Of a stretch of 53,106 bases of DNA, positions 15,332 to 23,563 are shown in pieces. The stretch is from the NCBI GenBank assembly GCA_026397255.1, contig JAPLVF010000005.1:1-53106 (forward strand), given 5' to 3'. Origin of the DNA: Candidatus Beckwithbacteria bacterium. GTDB lineage: Bacteria; Patescibacteriota; Microgenomatia; UBA1400; CG1-02-47-37. How positions within the stretch are numbered: position 1 is the stretch's first letter; every line of letters begins with the position of its first letter. The notes beneath the pieces are model-generated. The model was not told where the DNA came from. It saw only the letters and a program-made list of their open reading frames with translations, and ran no database searches. The position numbers and the translations under genes are program-made.

Positions 15332-17323
15332 TTATTGTTTTAGTTTTTTGATAATATCCCTGATTTGTGCGGCAACTTCAAAATCCATGTTTTTGGCACT
15401 TTGGTTCATTTTTCTGGTTAAATCTCGAACCAACTTTTCCCTATCTTCAGGGGTCAGGCCGGAAAGTGGAATTGGTTCAGGGAGAGCTGCTTTTATTTGA
15501 TTGACCAGTTGTTGGCGGATTGGTTTACTGATAGATTTGGGGGTTAACTTATGTTGGAGATTATATTTTATTTGTATCTGCCGGCGGCGGTTAATTTCAC
15601 TGATAGCGGTTTTCATTGATTTAGTAATCGAGTCGGCGTACATTAAAACTTGGCCGTTAATATTGCGGGAGGCCCGGCCCATAGTTTGAATTAAGGAAGC
15701 TCTACTTCTGAGAAAACCGGCTTTATCGGCGTCTAAAATAACCACCAAACTGACTTCCGGCAGATCCAGGCCTTCCCGTAAAAGATTAATGCCGACAATG
15801 GCGTCGTAATCCCCTTTTCTTAGAGCCTCCAGAATGTCGCTGCGGTCAAGAGTTTTAACGTCGCTGTGAAGATATTGGACTGATATTTTTTTCTCTTTTA
15901 AATAATTGGATAAAGCCTCGGCAGTTTTTTTGGTGAGGGTGGTGATTAGAACTCTTTCATTTTTCTTAACCCTTTTTAAAATTTCTTTAATTAAATCTTC
16001 GATTTGGCCGTTGGTTTTTCTGATCGATATGGCCGGGTCGATTAAGCCGGTCGGCCGAATAAGTTGTTCGACCACTTGGTTTCCAGATTGGCTGATTTCC
16101 CATTCCTCTGGAGTAGCGGAAGTGTAGATAACTTGGTGGACCCGATGTAAAAATTCAAGAAATTTAAGCGGCCGGTTGTCCAGGGCAGAGGGAAGCCGAA
16201 AACCGTAATCAATTAAAGTGGTTTTGCGGGATTGATCTCCACGATACATGCCCCTGATCTGAGGGATAGTCATGTGTGATTCATCAATAATTGTTAAAAA
16301 CCCGTTGGTTTTGAATCGGCTGGTATTAAACTCAAAGTAATCAAGAAGGGTAAAGGGCGGGTTACCGGGACGGCGGCCGTCAAAATAACGGGAATAATTT
16401 TCGATGCCATTAACGTAACCTAAGGCTTTAATCATTTCTAAATCATGGGTGACTTTTTGTTCCAAGCGATATCCCTCGACGATTTTTCCTTGAGTCTTAA
16501 ATTCTTTAAGTCTGGTTTGCAGATCAAGATTAATTTGTTTTAGCGCCTGGGTTTGAGTGACGGGATTGGTTAAATAATGCTTAGCCGGGTAAATATTGGC
16601 CCGGTAAGGGTGAGGCTTTAATTGTTTAATTAATTGAAGCGTTAATGGTTTAACGAAAGAGATTGATTCAATTTGGTTATCCAGTAAAATCAGACGGATT
16701 ACTTGATCGGAATAAGCCGGCCAAATAATGAGTGATTCCCCCTTAATTTGAAAACAGCCGCGTTTAATTTCCGTGTCGTTGCGTTCATACTGCAGGTCGG
16801 TTAAGCGGGAAAATAAGGTTTGACGGTCAATTAACTGACCTTCAATTAATTCTAAAACTTTCCGGCCGTATTCTACCGGTGAGCCTAAGTTGTAAATACA
16901 GGAGACAGAAGCAACCACGATTACATCCGGGCGGCTTAATAGGTTAGCAGTAGCCGAAAGACGGAGTTTGTCGATTTCATCGTTAATGTCGGTTTCTTTT
17001 TCGATATAAGTGTCGCTGGCCGGGATATACGCTTCCGGCTGATAGTAGTCGTAATAAGAAACAAAATAGCTGACGGCATTTTGGGGAAAAAAGTCACGAA
17101 ATTCCTGATAAAGCTGAGCGGCCAAAGTTTTATTGTGAGAAATAACCAGGGTGGGTTTTTGAGTTTTAACAATGACATTGGCAATCGTAAAAGTTTTGCC
17201 ACTACCGGTAACTCCCAATAAAGTTTGGTGGGATTTACCTTTATTGACTCCTTGGACCAGCTTATCAATTGCTTGAGGCTGGTCTCCGGTCGGCTGAAAA
17301 TCTGACTTTAGTAAAAATGGCAT
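15332..17323 (-). CDS. uvrB: Excinuclease ABC subunit B
   Basis: A 663-residue UvrB helicase-like subunit that loads on damaged DNA after UvrA. It opens with FQPTGDQPQAIDKLV, then Walker A GVTGSGKT, the beta-hairpin region YYDYYQPEAYIPASDTYIEKE, IDESH (motif II), TSATP, and the C-terminal UvrC-binding UVR motif (MNQSAKNMDFEVAAQIRDII). The ATG at 17323 was preferred over the in-frame 17347 because family proteins start just before this point. It is the first gene of uvrB-uvrA-uvrC and diverges from the thiamine pyrophosphokinase gene. A CCACGTA/TACGTGG inverted repeat lies in the shared spacer. Confidence 0.97.
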   Translation of the reverse strand: MPFLLKSDFQPTGDQPQAIDKLVQGVNKGKSHQTLLGVTGSGKTFTIANVIVKTQKPTLVISHNKTLAAQLYQEFRDFFPQNAVSYFVSYYDYYQPEAYIPASDTYIEKETDINDEIDKLRLSATANLLSRPDVIVVASVSCIYNLGSPVEYGRKVLELIEGQLIDRQTLFSRLTDLQYERNDTEIKRGCFQIKGESLIIWPAYSDQVIRLILLDNQIESISFVKPLTLQLIKQLKPHPYRANIYPAKHYLTNPVTQTQALKQINLDLQTRLKEFKTQGKIVEGYRLEQKVTHDLEMIKALGYVNGIENYSRYFDGRRPGNPPFTLLDYFEFNTSRFKTNGFLTIIDESHMTIPQIRGMYRGDQSRKTTLIDYGFRLPSALDNRPLKFLEFLHRVHQVIYTSATPEEWEISQSGNQVVEQLIRPTGLIDPAISIRKTNGQIEDLIKEILKRVKKNERVLITTLTKKTAEALSNYLKEKKISVQYLHSDVKTLDRSDILEALRKGDYDAIVGINLLREGLDLPEVSLVVILDADKAGFLRSRASLIQTMGRASRNINGQVLMYADSITKSMKTAISEINRRRQIQIKYNLQHKLTPKSISKPIRQQLVNQIKAALPEPIPLSGLTPEDREKLVRDLTRKMNQSAKNMDFEVAAQIRDIIKKLKQ

Positions 17324-17337
17324 AACCTTATATTTTA

Positions 17338-17366
17338 CCACGTACAAAAGAATACTTTATACGTGG
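17338..17366. promoter_or_regulatory. Inverted repeat in the uvrB/TPK divergent spacer
   Basis: CCACGTA (17338-17344) and TACGTGG (17360-17366) form 7-bp arms around 15 bp. It overlaps the upstream part of the minus-strand uvrB promoter region (TAAAAT at 17338-17333). It could be an operator. I do not see the same arms before lexA. Confidence 0.35.
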
Positions 17367-17376
17367 CAGGCCGTTA

Positions 17377-17382
17377 TATAAT
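17377..17382 (+). promoter_or_regulatory. -10 box of the thiamine pyrophosphokinase gene
   Basis: TATAAT ends 5 bp before ATG 17388, so transcription should begin at about the start codon. Confidence 0.6.
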
Positions 17383-17387
17383 GAGTG

Positions 17388-17993
17388 ATGGTCAAAAGGG
17401 CAGTAGTGTTTGCTAACGGTGAATTGGCGGATGTTTCCTGGCTTGCAATTAAAAAAACAGATTTATTAATTGGGGTGGACGGCGGAACAAAATATATCCG
17501 AAAGCCTGATTTGATAATCGGCGACCTAGACTCATTAAAGAAAGTGCCGAAAAATATTCCAATAATAAAATATCCCAGAGATAAAGATATGACTGATATG
17601 GAACTGGCGCTGGAATACTGTTTAAAACAGAAGATTGAGGAAGTGATTTTGGTCGGGTTTTTAGGTAGACGCTTGGACCACATGATTAGTAATTTAATGG
17701 TTTTAGCAAAATTACCAATTAAAGTATCGATTATTGAGGGAAACCAAGAAATATTTTATTGTAAAAATAAAATAGAGATTAGTGGGAAGAAGAACGATTT
17801 AATTTCTCTGATTCCCCTACTGGGAGATTGTCAGGGTGTAATGACTCAAGGTTTAAAATGGTGCCTACAAGGAGAGAACCTGCAGGTTGGGGAAAGCAGA
17901 GGGGTGAGCAATGAGATGCTGGGTAATAGATGTACTGTTGGTTTGAAACGAGGATGTTTACTAATTATTCACACCTTCAAGGATGTTCCTTGA
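17388..17993 (+). CDS. Thiamine pyrophosphokinase
   Basis: A 201-residue enzyme that makes thiamine diphosphate from thiamine and ATP. Signatures are DGG (31-33), GDLDSL (45-50), RDKDMTDMELAL (64-75), GRRLDH (93-98) and the C-terminal thiamine-binding strand GLKW...GESRGVSNEM. The cofactor would serve the 2-oxoacid oxidoreductase at 25 kb. Residues 159-167 (CLQGENLQV) are encoded by a RAYT-type palindrome, and the stop codon lies in a second palindrome (17974-17996). ATG 17388 is preferred to a GTG at 17385 because of the -10 spacing. Confidence 0.88.
   Translation: MVKRAVVFANGELADVSWLAIKKTDLLIGVDGGTKYIRKPDLIIGDLDSLKKVPKNIPIIKYPRDKDMTDMELALEYCLKQKIEEVILVGFLGRRLDHMISNLMVLAKLPIKVSIIEGNQEIFYCKNKIEISGKKNDLISLIPLLGDCQGVMTQGLKWCLQGENLQVGESRGVSNEMLGNRCTVGLKRGCLLIIHTFKDVP
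17864..17886. repeat. RAYT-type palindrome inside the TPK gene
   Basis: CCTACAAG, loop GAGAGAA, CCTGCAGG. It is in frame, and the encoded segment has the length expected for the family. Confidence 0.8.
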
Positions 17994-17996
17994 AGG
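17974..17996. repeat. Palindrome containing the TPK stop codon
   Basis: Perfect 9-bp arms CCTTCAAGG and CCTTGAAGG around ATGTT. The TGA at 17991-17993 lies in the right arm. A partial third arm, CTTGAAGG, follows at 17999-18006. It may also serve as a terminator-like structure. Confidence 0.7.
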
Positions 17997-18016
17997 TTCT
18001 TGAAGGTTATACATCA

Positions 18017-18475
18017 ATGAAAGAAGAAGCACTATTTTTACTTTTTAAAGAAGATTGGTGTGTGACAAAAGTAGACTATCTGCAAGACGCGCCAATTACC
18101 TCTAGAAGGCATAGCGAGTGTCCTTTATATATTGCCATTGGGAGTGATAATAAGCTGGGAATCTTTCATATTCCGGCAACAGATATTGATGCCATATTGA
18201 CCTCTGGAGTTTTGGAAAAATTATCAAAAGAGGTTAAGTTAATTAGAAAAACCTGCGTTTTATCTTTTTTTGACCGATCACCGATTAAAGCGGAAAGGAT
18301 TCATCTTGTGGAGAGAGAAGTGGGGATAAATCCGCAACAAACTATGGACGTTGATTTATCCAAATATGTACCGGCCGGAACTTTATTTGATCTAGAACTT
18401 AATGAAAAAGGAATTTCGGCTAATTTTTCGAATGAAAGTATTTTAATTGTGGAGTTAAAACAATTACTAGCGTAG
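18017..18475 (+). CDS. Hypothetical protein, 152 residues
   Basis: I do not recognise this protein. The ATG at 18017 was chosen over an upstream in-frame start at 17930, because the upstream part overlaps the TPK gene and its palindrome. It is soluble, with no signal peptide or membrane segment, and appears mixed alpha/beta. Its middle contains ECPLYIAIGSDNKLGIFHIPATD and its end DLSKYVPAGTLFDLELNEKG, which looks like a small beta-barrel-type domain. It follows TPK by 23 bp and could be expressed with it. It is followed by tRNA-Lys on the other strand. Confidence 0.55.
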   Translation: MKEEALFLLFKEDWCVTKVDYLQDAPITSRRHSECPLYIAIGSDNKLGIFHIPATDIDAILTSGVLEKLSKEVKLIRKTCVLSFFDRSPIKAERIHLVEREVGINPQQTMDVDLSKYVPAGTLFDLELNEKGISANFSNESILIVELKQLLA

Positions 18476-18485
18476 ATAATTCTTG

Positions 18486-18558
18486 TGAGCCGGCCGGGAC
18501 TCGAACCCGGGACAAATTGCTTAAGAGGCAATTGCTCTACCGACTGAGCTACCGGCCC
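18486..18558 (-). tRNA. tRNA-Lys (anticodon CUU)
   Basis: Acceptor GGGCCGG pairs with CCGGCTC (one G-U). The anticodon stem ATTGC/GCAAT encloses CTCTTAA, giving CTT. T-loop TTCGAGT. Discriminator A. CCA is not encoded. The body is nearly the same as tRNA-Lys(UUU) at 47238. Confidence 0.94.
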
Positions 18559-18575
18559 TTCGCTACGCTCAGGGC
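18556..18575 (+). repeat. Tail-hairpin repeat, copy 5 (CCCT/AGGG type)
   Basis: CCCTTCG-loop-CTCAGGGC, overlapping the 5' end of tRNA-Lys(CUU) on the opposite strand. A nested GC-rich inverted repeat (CTCCGCC at 18584-18590, GGCGGAG at 18605-18611) follows directly. Confidence 0.5.
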
Positions 18576-18583
18576 TGGCCTTT

Positions 18584-18611
18584 CTCCGCCGGTTGGCGGA
18601 TCAAGGCGGAG
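18584..18611. repeat. Nested inverted repeat
   Basis: CTCCGCC (18584-18590) can pair either with GGCGGA (18595-18600) or with GGCGGAG (18605-18611), giving two alternative hairpins. It is in the short spacer between tRNA-Lys and the end of rlmN. Confidence 0.5.
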
Positions 18612-18654
18612 CCCATTTTACTTAGGGTAAAGCCATTTTAACATATCTAAGGTG

Positions 18655-19674
18655 TTATTTCCCCAGACAGAGTTGGCCGCAGGCGGCCTGAATGTCTTCA
18701 CCGAAAGATTTACGGACAGTAAAATCGACATGATTGGCTGTTAAAATTTGCCCGAAAGCTCGGAGTTTTTCCGGGGAAGACCGCTGAAATTCAAAACGCT
18801 CTTTATAAGTATGAAATTGAATTAAGTTAACGTGATAAAGGTAATTTAAGCGGCCCTGAGATTTAATTAATTTAACTAAGGCCTGAGAGTGTTCGGGAGA
18901 ATCGTTAACGTTATTAAGTAATAAGTAAGCAATAAAGATTTTTCTTTTGGTAAGTTTTAAGTGCTCGGTTAAGACAGACATGACTTGCTTTAGAGGGTAA
19001 AGTTTATTAACCGGCATTAATTCGGATCGTTGATTATCAAAAGGAGAATGCAGAGAAAAAGCCAGATTAATTTGGGGAAACAGTTTGGTGAAACGCTTAA
19101 TTTCCGGGATAATGCCGACAGTGGAAAGGCTGATTTTTCGGTCGCTATAGCCAAAGCAATTTTTGTCGGTAAAAATACGGATAGCGGCAAAAACGTTATC
19201 GGGGTTCATAAGAGGCTCACCCATGCCCATAAAAGTAAGGTGGCCCTGGAATTGATCATAAACTTTAAAATACAAAACCTGGTCGGTAATTTCATCGGCG
19301 GTAAGTTTTTTCCGCAAGCCCATTGTTCCGGTGGAGCAAAAGCGGCAGCCCAAGTTGCAGCCGGACTCGGAGGAAACGCAGACAAAAGGGTCTTTTTTAG
19401 TCATGACGGACTCGATTTGGGCGCCATCCCTGGTTTCCAACAGTATTTTTTTGGCGATTGCTCCCTCTGATTGTTTAATTTTTTTTAAAAATAAAACAGT
19501 GCCGAGTTTGGCCTTAAGTGTATTTCTTAAGATAAGAGGGAGATTGGACATTTTTTGGTAATCAAGAATGTTTTCCTGATAAATTGCCGTTAAAATCTGC
19601 TGTAAACGAAAAGCCGGCTGGTTTAGGTCCGCCAGAATTGATTTAATTTGGTCAAGACGGGAAAGTGTTGACAT
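18655..19674 (-). CDS. rlmN: RlmN-type 23S rRNA (adenine2503-C2)/tRNA methyltransferase
   Basis: A 339-residue radical SAM methyltransferase that makes m2A in 23S rRNA and, in several bacteria, in tRNA. The CxxxCxxC iron-sulfur motif is CNLGCRFC (Cys106, 110, 113). Family blocks SSESGCNLGCRFCSTG, FMGMGEPLMN, ISLSTVGI and AFSLHSP follow, and near the end a cysteine in GQLCL fits the second catalytic cysteine region. The ATG at 19674 was chosen because any start further upstream would lie inside tRNA-Arg. The start codon is only 7 bases after the tRNA 3' end. Confidence 0.95.
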   Translation of the reverse strand: MSTLSRLDQIKSILADLNQPAFRLQQILTAIYQENILDYQKMSNLPLILRNTLKAKLGTVLFLKKIKQSEGAIAKKILLETRDGAQIESVMTKKDPFVCVSSESGCNLGCRFCSTGTMGLRKKLTADEITDQVLYFKVYDQFQGHLTFMGMGEPLMNPDNVFAAIRIFTDKNCFGYSDRKISLSTVGIIPEIKRFTKLFPQINLAFSLHSPFDNQRSELMPVNKLYPLKQVMSVLTEHLKLTKRKIFIAYLLLNNVNDSPEHSQALVKLIKSQGRLNYLYHVNLIQFHTYKERFEFQRSSPEKLRAFGQILTANHVDFTVRKSFGEDIQAACGQLCLGK

Positions 19675-19681
19675 AAATAAG

Positions 19682-19753
19682 TGCTCCCGGCGTGAATTGA
19701 ACACGCATTTTTCGTTCCGAAGACGAACGCTCTATCCGTTGAGCTACGGGAGC
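19682..19753 (-). tRNA. tRNA-Arg (anticodon UCG)
   Basis: Acceptor GCTCCCG/CGGGAGC. The anticodon stem TTCGT/ACGAA encloses CTTCGGA, giving TCG. The D-arm GCTC/GAGC has a short loop. Discriminator A at 19682. Its first base overlaps the last base of the stop codon of the upstream solute-binding protein gene. Confidence 0.93.
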
Positions 19754-21096
19754 TAACGACTAATAGTATAAACCGTCGGGTGCTCCAGAAAAATAGCCGG
19801 CAAGTCTTCCACTAAAAACCGCTGGAAATCCTGGTAAATTTCTTTTCTTTTAGTTAAGTCAGAGATTTTGCGGCCGTCTTCCAGAAGTTTATCGATTTTT
19901 AAATCAGAATAATGAGTCACATTCGTGTCTTGAGTGGAATGCCACAAGGTATGTTGGTCCGGGTCGGGCGGGATTTCCTGGGTAATCAGTAAAACCTGGA
20001 AATCAGGTTCAATACTGGAAACAATTTTAATTTCAGTTTGGATATGCAAAACTTTTTCCCAGGAGGCGGCAATCGATTCCGCCAGATCTAGAAATGATTG
20101 ACTGGTGCCCAGAGTAATTTTTAGCTGTCCGGAAATTGAGGCATCCTGAGAAAATTTAGAGTACAGGTCCTGGGCTTGCACTGGGCTAAAATCATATGGT
20201 TTGACTTTAGAATTATAGGCCCAGGAATCCGGGCTAATCGGCGATAAGGCCCGACTGTCAGCAGAGGCGGATTTATTTTCTAAGGCATAGGCTAGTGCCT
20301 GGCGGAGGTTTTTCTGTCCGAAAATCGGATTGGACAAATTAAAAATTAAGGCAACGTACTGCTGGTTATTAATTTTTTTGGTTAATTTAACCTTTGACTG
20401 CCAAGTTTTGTCTAAAGGGTTAATCAATAAATTTTCCAAGCGATCGATTTCCCCTAATCTAAATCCCAACCAGGCTGACTCCTGAGAAGGATAAAATTTA
20501 TAAATTAGGTTTTGTGTAGATCCGGTTAATTCCAGCGACTTTAAATAAGGACCGGAAAAATGGACTGATTTAATAATATATTGGCCGGCACCGACAGTCT
20601 GATTCTTAAATAAAGGGCGGGAAAGAACTGTTAAAAACGGAGAATACGGTTCTTTAAGTTTAAACTCCAGGGTATAATCGTCGATTGCCTTAAATTCAAT
20701 ATCCGGAATATCAAAAGCAAGGTCTTTGGTTTTAATTTCTGTTCCATCTGACCAAAAATTATTCGGTTTCAGAAAAATTTTGTAGACCGTTTCATCGCTA
20801 TTTATTTCCCATTTTAAGGCTAAATCGGGTTGAGGCAGCCCGGAAATATCAATTTTAGTCAAGCCCCGGCTGATTACCTGGGTAATTGCCGGCGGCAGAT
20901 TGTTAAAAGTATATTGACTGACTTGGCCGATTCTGATTTGAGGCTTGAATTTGGGTAAAATTAGCGGCAAAAGATTTTTAGTAAATAAAACTAGACAGGC
21001 GCCTAAAAGGGCGGCATAGCCAATCAATTTTTTGTGTTTAAAAAAAAATGATTTTACCAACCAAAAAGGCTTGCGGAAAGAGCGCGTCAAAATCAT
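19753..21096 (-). CDS. Family 5 extracellular solute-binding protein (peptide/nickel type)
   Basis: A 447-residue protein. A basic N-terminus and one membrane segment (about residues 24-45) replace the usual lipobox, so it would be membrane-anchored and face outwards. The rest follows the SBP family 5 layout: LTKIDISGLPQPDLALKWEINSD, FLKPNNFWSDGTEIKTKDL, LEFKLKEPYSPFLTVLSRPLF and QALAYALENKSA, with an ending that includes YSDLKIDKLLEDGRKI. Family members deliver peptides or similar solutes to ABC transporters. No permease genes are adjacent. It overlaps secG by 4 bp, and its TAG stop touches tRNA-Arg. Confidence 0.85.
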   Translation of the reverse strand: MILTRSFRKPFWLVKSFFFKHKKLIGYAALLGACLVLFTKNLLPLILPKFKPQIRIGQVSQYTFNNLPPAITQVISRGLTKIDISGLPQPDLALKWEINSDETVYKIFLKPNNFWSDGTEIKTKDLAFDIPDIEFKAIDDYTLEFKLKEPYSPFLTVLSRPLFKNQTVGAGQYIIKSVHFSGPYLKSLELTGSTQNLIYKFYPSQESAWLGFRLGEIDRLENLLINPLDKTWQSKVKLTKKINNQQYVALIFNLSNPIFGQKNLRQALAYALENKSASADSRALSPISPDSWAYNSKVKPYDFSPVQAQDLYSKFSQDASISGQLKITLGTSQSFLDLAESIAASWEKVLHIQTEIKIVSSIEPDFQVLLITQEIPPDPDQHTLWHSTQDTNVTHYSDLKIDKLLEDGRKISDLTKRKEIYQDFQRFLVEDLPAIFLEHPTVYTISR

Positions 21097-21305
21097 AAAT
21101 GGAAATTAAAAAGCGAAACGATGACAAAAGCGACAGCTAAAACTATGGTGGTTAAGAACACAGTCTTTTCCATGCCTCTTTTGGAATGATAGGCTTGTGA
21201 TTGTCCGCCAAAAGTGCTGCTTAAACCCGTACCTTTAGCTTGTAATAAGATTAAGCCAATTAAAAGCAAGCTGATAATAATTTGTAAAATAATCAGCCAG
21301 GACAT
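21093..21305 (-). CDS. secG: Preprotein translocase subunit SecG
   Basis: Seventy residues with two membrane segments (about 4-21 and 46-66) joined by the conserved cytoplasmic loop LLQAKGTGLSSTFGGQSQ. SecG assists SecYE in protein export. Length and loop are typical. It is in a minus-strand operon of envelope genes, 3 bp after the holin-like gene. Confidence 0.92.
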   Translation of the reverse strand: MSWLIILQIIISLLLIGLILLQAKGTGLSSTFGGQSQAYHSKRGMEKTVFLTTIVLAVAFVIVSLFNFHL

Positions 21306-21308
21306 AAA

Positions 21309-21716
21309 TTACTCCTCAATTAAAAATTTGTTTAAAAAATTAAATACCAGACTTAAGAAAAAGGAGGCCAGAATAAGAGAGACAAAAGGATTAATAAATA
21401 AGGTAGGGGTGATAAAACCAGCATAAGAGATAGAGAAGAAGGTAAAAGCGGTCACGGTCAAGTCGGGAATAATTTTGGTGGCAATCAGCAGGACAAGAAC
21501 ATTGGCGAGCCAGCTAAATAAACCTAAGGTCAGTAAATTAATCGGCAGGAGTAAGAGTTTAATAACTGGTTTAACCAGTTGGTTTAAAAGGCTAATGATA
21601 AAACCGGCCCAAATCAGATTTAATAAATCTTTAGGAATATTAAGGCCAGGATAAAACTTAGCTACAATAAAGAGGCTAAAAGCGGTCAATAAACTTTGAC
21701 GAAGAAAATGTTTCAT
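21309..21716 (-). CDS. Four-TM holin-like membrane protein (phage holin superfamily IV type)
   Basis: A 135-residue membrane protein with four hydrophobic segments. It contains the typical LLNQLVKPVIKLLLLPINLLT block followed by GLFSWLANVLVLLI. Proteins of this type are found widely in bacteria that have no prophage here, so the name reflects the family rather than a lysis role. It overlaps the transglutaminase-like gene by 4 bp. Confidence 0.8.
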   Translation of the reverse strand: MKHFLRQSLLTAFSLFIVAKFYPGLNIPKDLLNLIWAGFIISLLNQLVKPVIKLLLLPINLLTLGLFSWLANVLVLLIATKIIPDLTVTAFTFFSISYAGFITPTLFINPFVSLILASFFLSLVFNFLNKFLIEE

Positions 21717-23542
21717 ATCTTTGGTTTTATTATAATCTTTTTGAGAAGCAAAAAAATTGCGATGAGGAAGATCAGCCCGGATATCCAGAGTAAAAAAGTT
21801 TTATTAATAAAAGAGAGAGAGTAAATCGGTTTAATGGTCAGACTGTGTTTAATTGAGGAAAATTGTGAAGCGGCCTCTAAATTTAACACAAAATTTTGTG
21901 TCCAGGAGGAAGCAGGCAGTTCGAAAGGGATCGTGAAGTGAGATTGCGGCGGCAGGGCGGGAATTTCCCAAAAATCGACAGTCGGCTTAAGGCGGTTAGT
22001 GGTGAGCTTAACGGTTTGGTTATAAAGAGCAATATTTCCCGTATTGGTTAAGATAATTTCTCCCCTGATAGGGGTACCGGCCAAAGCATTATGTGGAAGA
22101 CGAATCTGTAAAGAAGTCTCAGGTTGATGAGTCAAGGGCGAACCGAATTCCACGGAAACATCTTTGGTTTGATCAGGATTGGTTTTATAACCGCCAGCCG
22201 GAATGGGATATTGACTATCTTTCCCTAAAATAACAAAAGTGAGATGATTTAAATCAGTCCGATTAAAAAAATCGACGCCGCCAGTGGTATTGCCCCACGT
22301 GGGGTCAACGGGGATCCAAAGATTTTTTTCCCGGTCAAAATATTCCGACCAGGCATGAAGGATATCACCTTTAAGGCTTAATGGCCGTAAACCCGGATTG
22401 GTAGTATAGGCGTAGCCATTGATTGCCCGGCTGGGAATATTGGCTGCCCGGGTTAAAGCCACAAACAGATCAGTAAATTCCGTACAAATAGCGGAAGTGG
22501 GACTATCCAGGGCGTTGGCGGCACCGAACCTGGTGGTGTTGTCAGAAATTCGGCCGTAATCATAAATTAGATTGTCAACTAAATACTGGTAAATTTTTTT
22601 AGGGGTCACTAATTCTTGGGCCAGTTTGACAATTCTGGGGTTAGTGGTTTCCCAATATTTTTGGCTGGAAAGATAGTTAACGGAACTATTGAGAGTGCTC
22701 AGAAAACTATTTTTTGGCTCAAGGTAAAGTTCGGCTGAGCCGCTAGCGATAATTTTCAAGCTTTGTTTAGAAGTTAATAGATAGTTGGCCAGCCAGTTGC
22801 CGTCGCTATCGACGGTAATGTTTTCCGGCTGGGGCTCTAGAGTTTGATAAAGAACAGTTTGCCAGGCGGTATCCGGCGGCAAAGCAATGGCGGTTTTGAC
22901 CGGAAAGAGATTATTATTTTGCAGGTGATAATTGAGATTAAAATTAAAATATTGGATTTGGCCAAAAGTAGCGGAAATACCTTTTTCAAACAAATCAGCG
23001 GGATTAAAACGATAGACAACGAACTGATCATTATTGGTGACACTGATAGGATTAGGGGTGATCGTGGAAACCGGGCCGAAAGCCAGAGGGACAGATAAAG
23101 TTAGCTGGTAGGTTTTTAGGTTATCCGTTTTAGTAAATTTAGGAATAGAAATTTCCCAAACATTTCCCAAACGATGGCTGAAATCAGCACTGTCAAATTT
23201 CAGGTTAAAAATTTGCGCTTTGTCTTTACCTAAAACTTTTTGAGGGAAAGAAACAGTAATATTGGTGGTTTTTGTACCGGTGATGACTTGAGGTTGAAAT
23301 AACTCATCGTTATTATCAGTGACGAGGATATTGGACAATTCAGTCGAGCCGATGGTTAAAGTAAACTCTTTAGCGTAAATATTGGAAAGCTGGTTGGTTA
23401 AAGTAATGTTCAATTCGGCATGGGTCAGGCCGTCGGGCTTAACGGTGTAATTAACAATGTAGTCAGTTAAAAATTCGGTTTGGGCAAAAACAGGTTTAGA
23501 TAAAAGAAAGAACAATAAAACAGTAAAAAGACGTTTAAACAT
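21713..23542 (-). CDS. Secreted transglutaminase-like protease/transferase with C-terminal anchor
   Basis: A 609-residue protein. A signal peptide ends near KPVFAQ (residue 21). A beta-rich region follows (to about 290), then a transglutaminase-like core with Cys353 (AICTEFTD), His396 (HAWSEYF) and Asp413 (VDPTWG) as the expected triad. A beta-sandwich domain (about 480-570) and one C-terminal membrane segment (about 580-600, followed by KK) complete it. The enzyme would act on the outer face, either cleaving or cross-linking amide bonds. TACAAT on the minus strand (23554-23549) lies 6 bp before the ATG. Confidence 0.85.
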   Translation of the reverse strand: MFKRLFTVLLFFLLSKPVFAQTEFLTDYIVNYTVKPDGLTHAELNITLTNQLSNIYAKEFTLTIGSTELSNILVTDNNDELFQPQVITGTKTTNITVSFPQKVLGKDKAQIFNLKFDSADFSHRLGNVWEISIPKFTKTDNLKTYQLTLSVPLAFGPVSTITPNPISVTNNDQFVVYRFNPADLFEKGISATFGQIQYFNFNLNYHLQNNNLFPVKTAIALPPDTAWQTVLYQTLEPQPENITVDSDGNWLANYLLTSKQSLKIIASGSAELYLEPKNSFLSTLNSSVNYLSSQKYWETTNPRIVKLAQELVTPKKIYQYLVDNLIYDYGRISDNTTRFGAANALDSPTSAICTEFTDLFVALTRAANIPSRAINGYAYTTNPGLRPLSLKGDILHAWSEYFDREKNLWIPVDPTWGNTTGGVDFFNRTDLNHLTFVILGKDSQYPIPAGGYKTNPDQTKDVSVEFGSPLTHQPETSLQIRLPHNALAGTPIRGEIILTNTGNIALYNQTVKLTTNRLKPTVDFWEIPALPPQSHFTIPFELPASSWTQNFVLNLEAASQFSSIKHSLTIKPIYSLSFINKTFLLWISGLIFLIAIFLLLKKIIIKPKI

Positions 23543-23548
23543 TTATCT

Positions 23549-23554
23549 ATTGTA
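23549..23554 (-). promoter_or_regulatory. -10 box of the transglutaminase-like operon
   Basis: TACAAT on the minus strand, 6 bp before ATG 23542. This predicts a leaderless mRNA for the envelope operon. Confidence 0.5.
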
Positions 23555-23563
23555 ACATGGGGC

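Noticed and set aside
20170-20195. Possible minus-strand copy of the tail-hairpin repeat in the solute-binding protein gene
   Set aside because: Only GCTTGCACTG is shared; the second arm is missing.
21309-21716. Prophage lysis gene
   Set aside because: The four-helix holin-like family is common in cellular genomes, and no phage structural, lysin or integrase gene lies around it.
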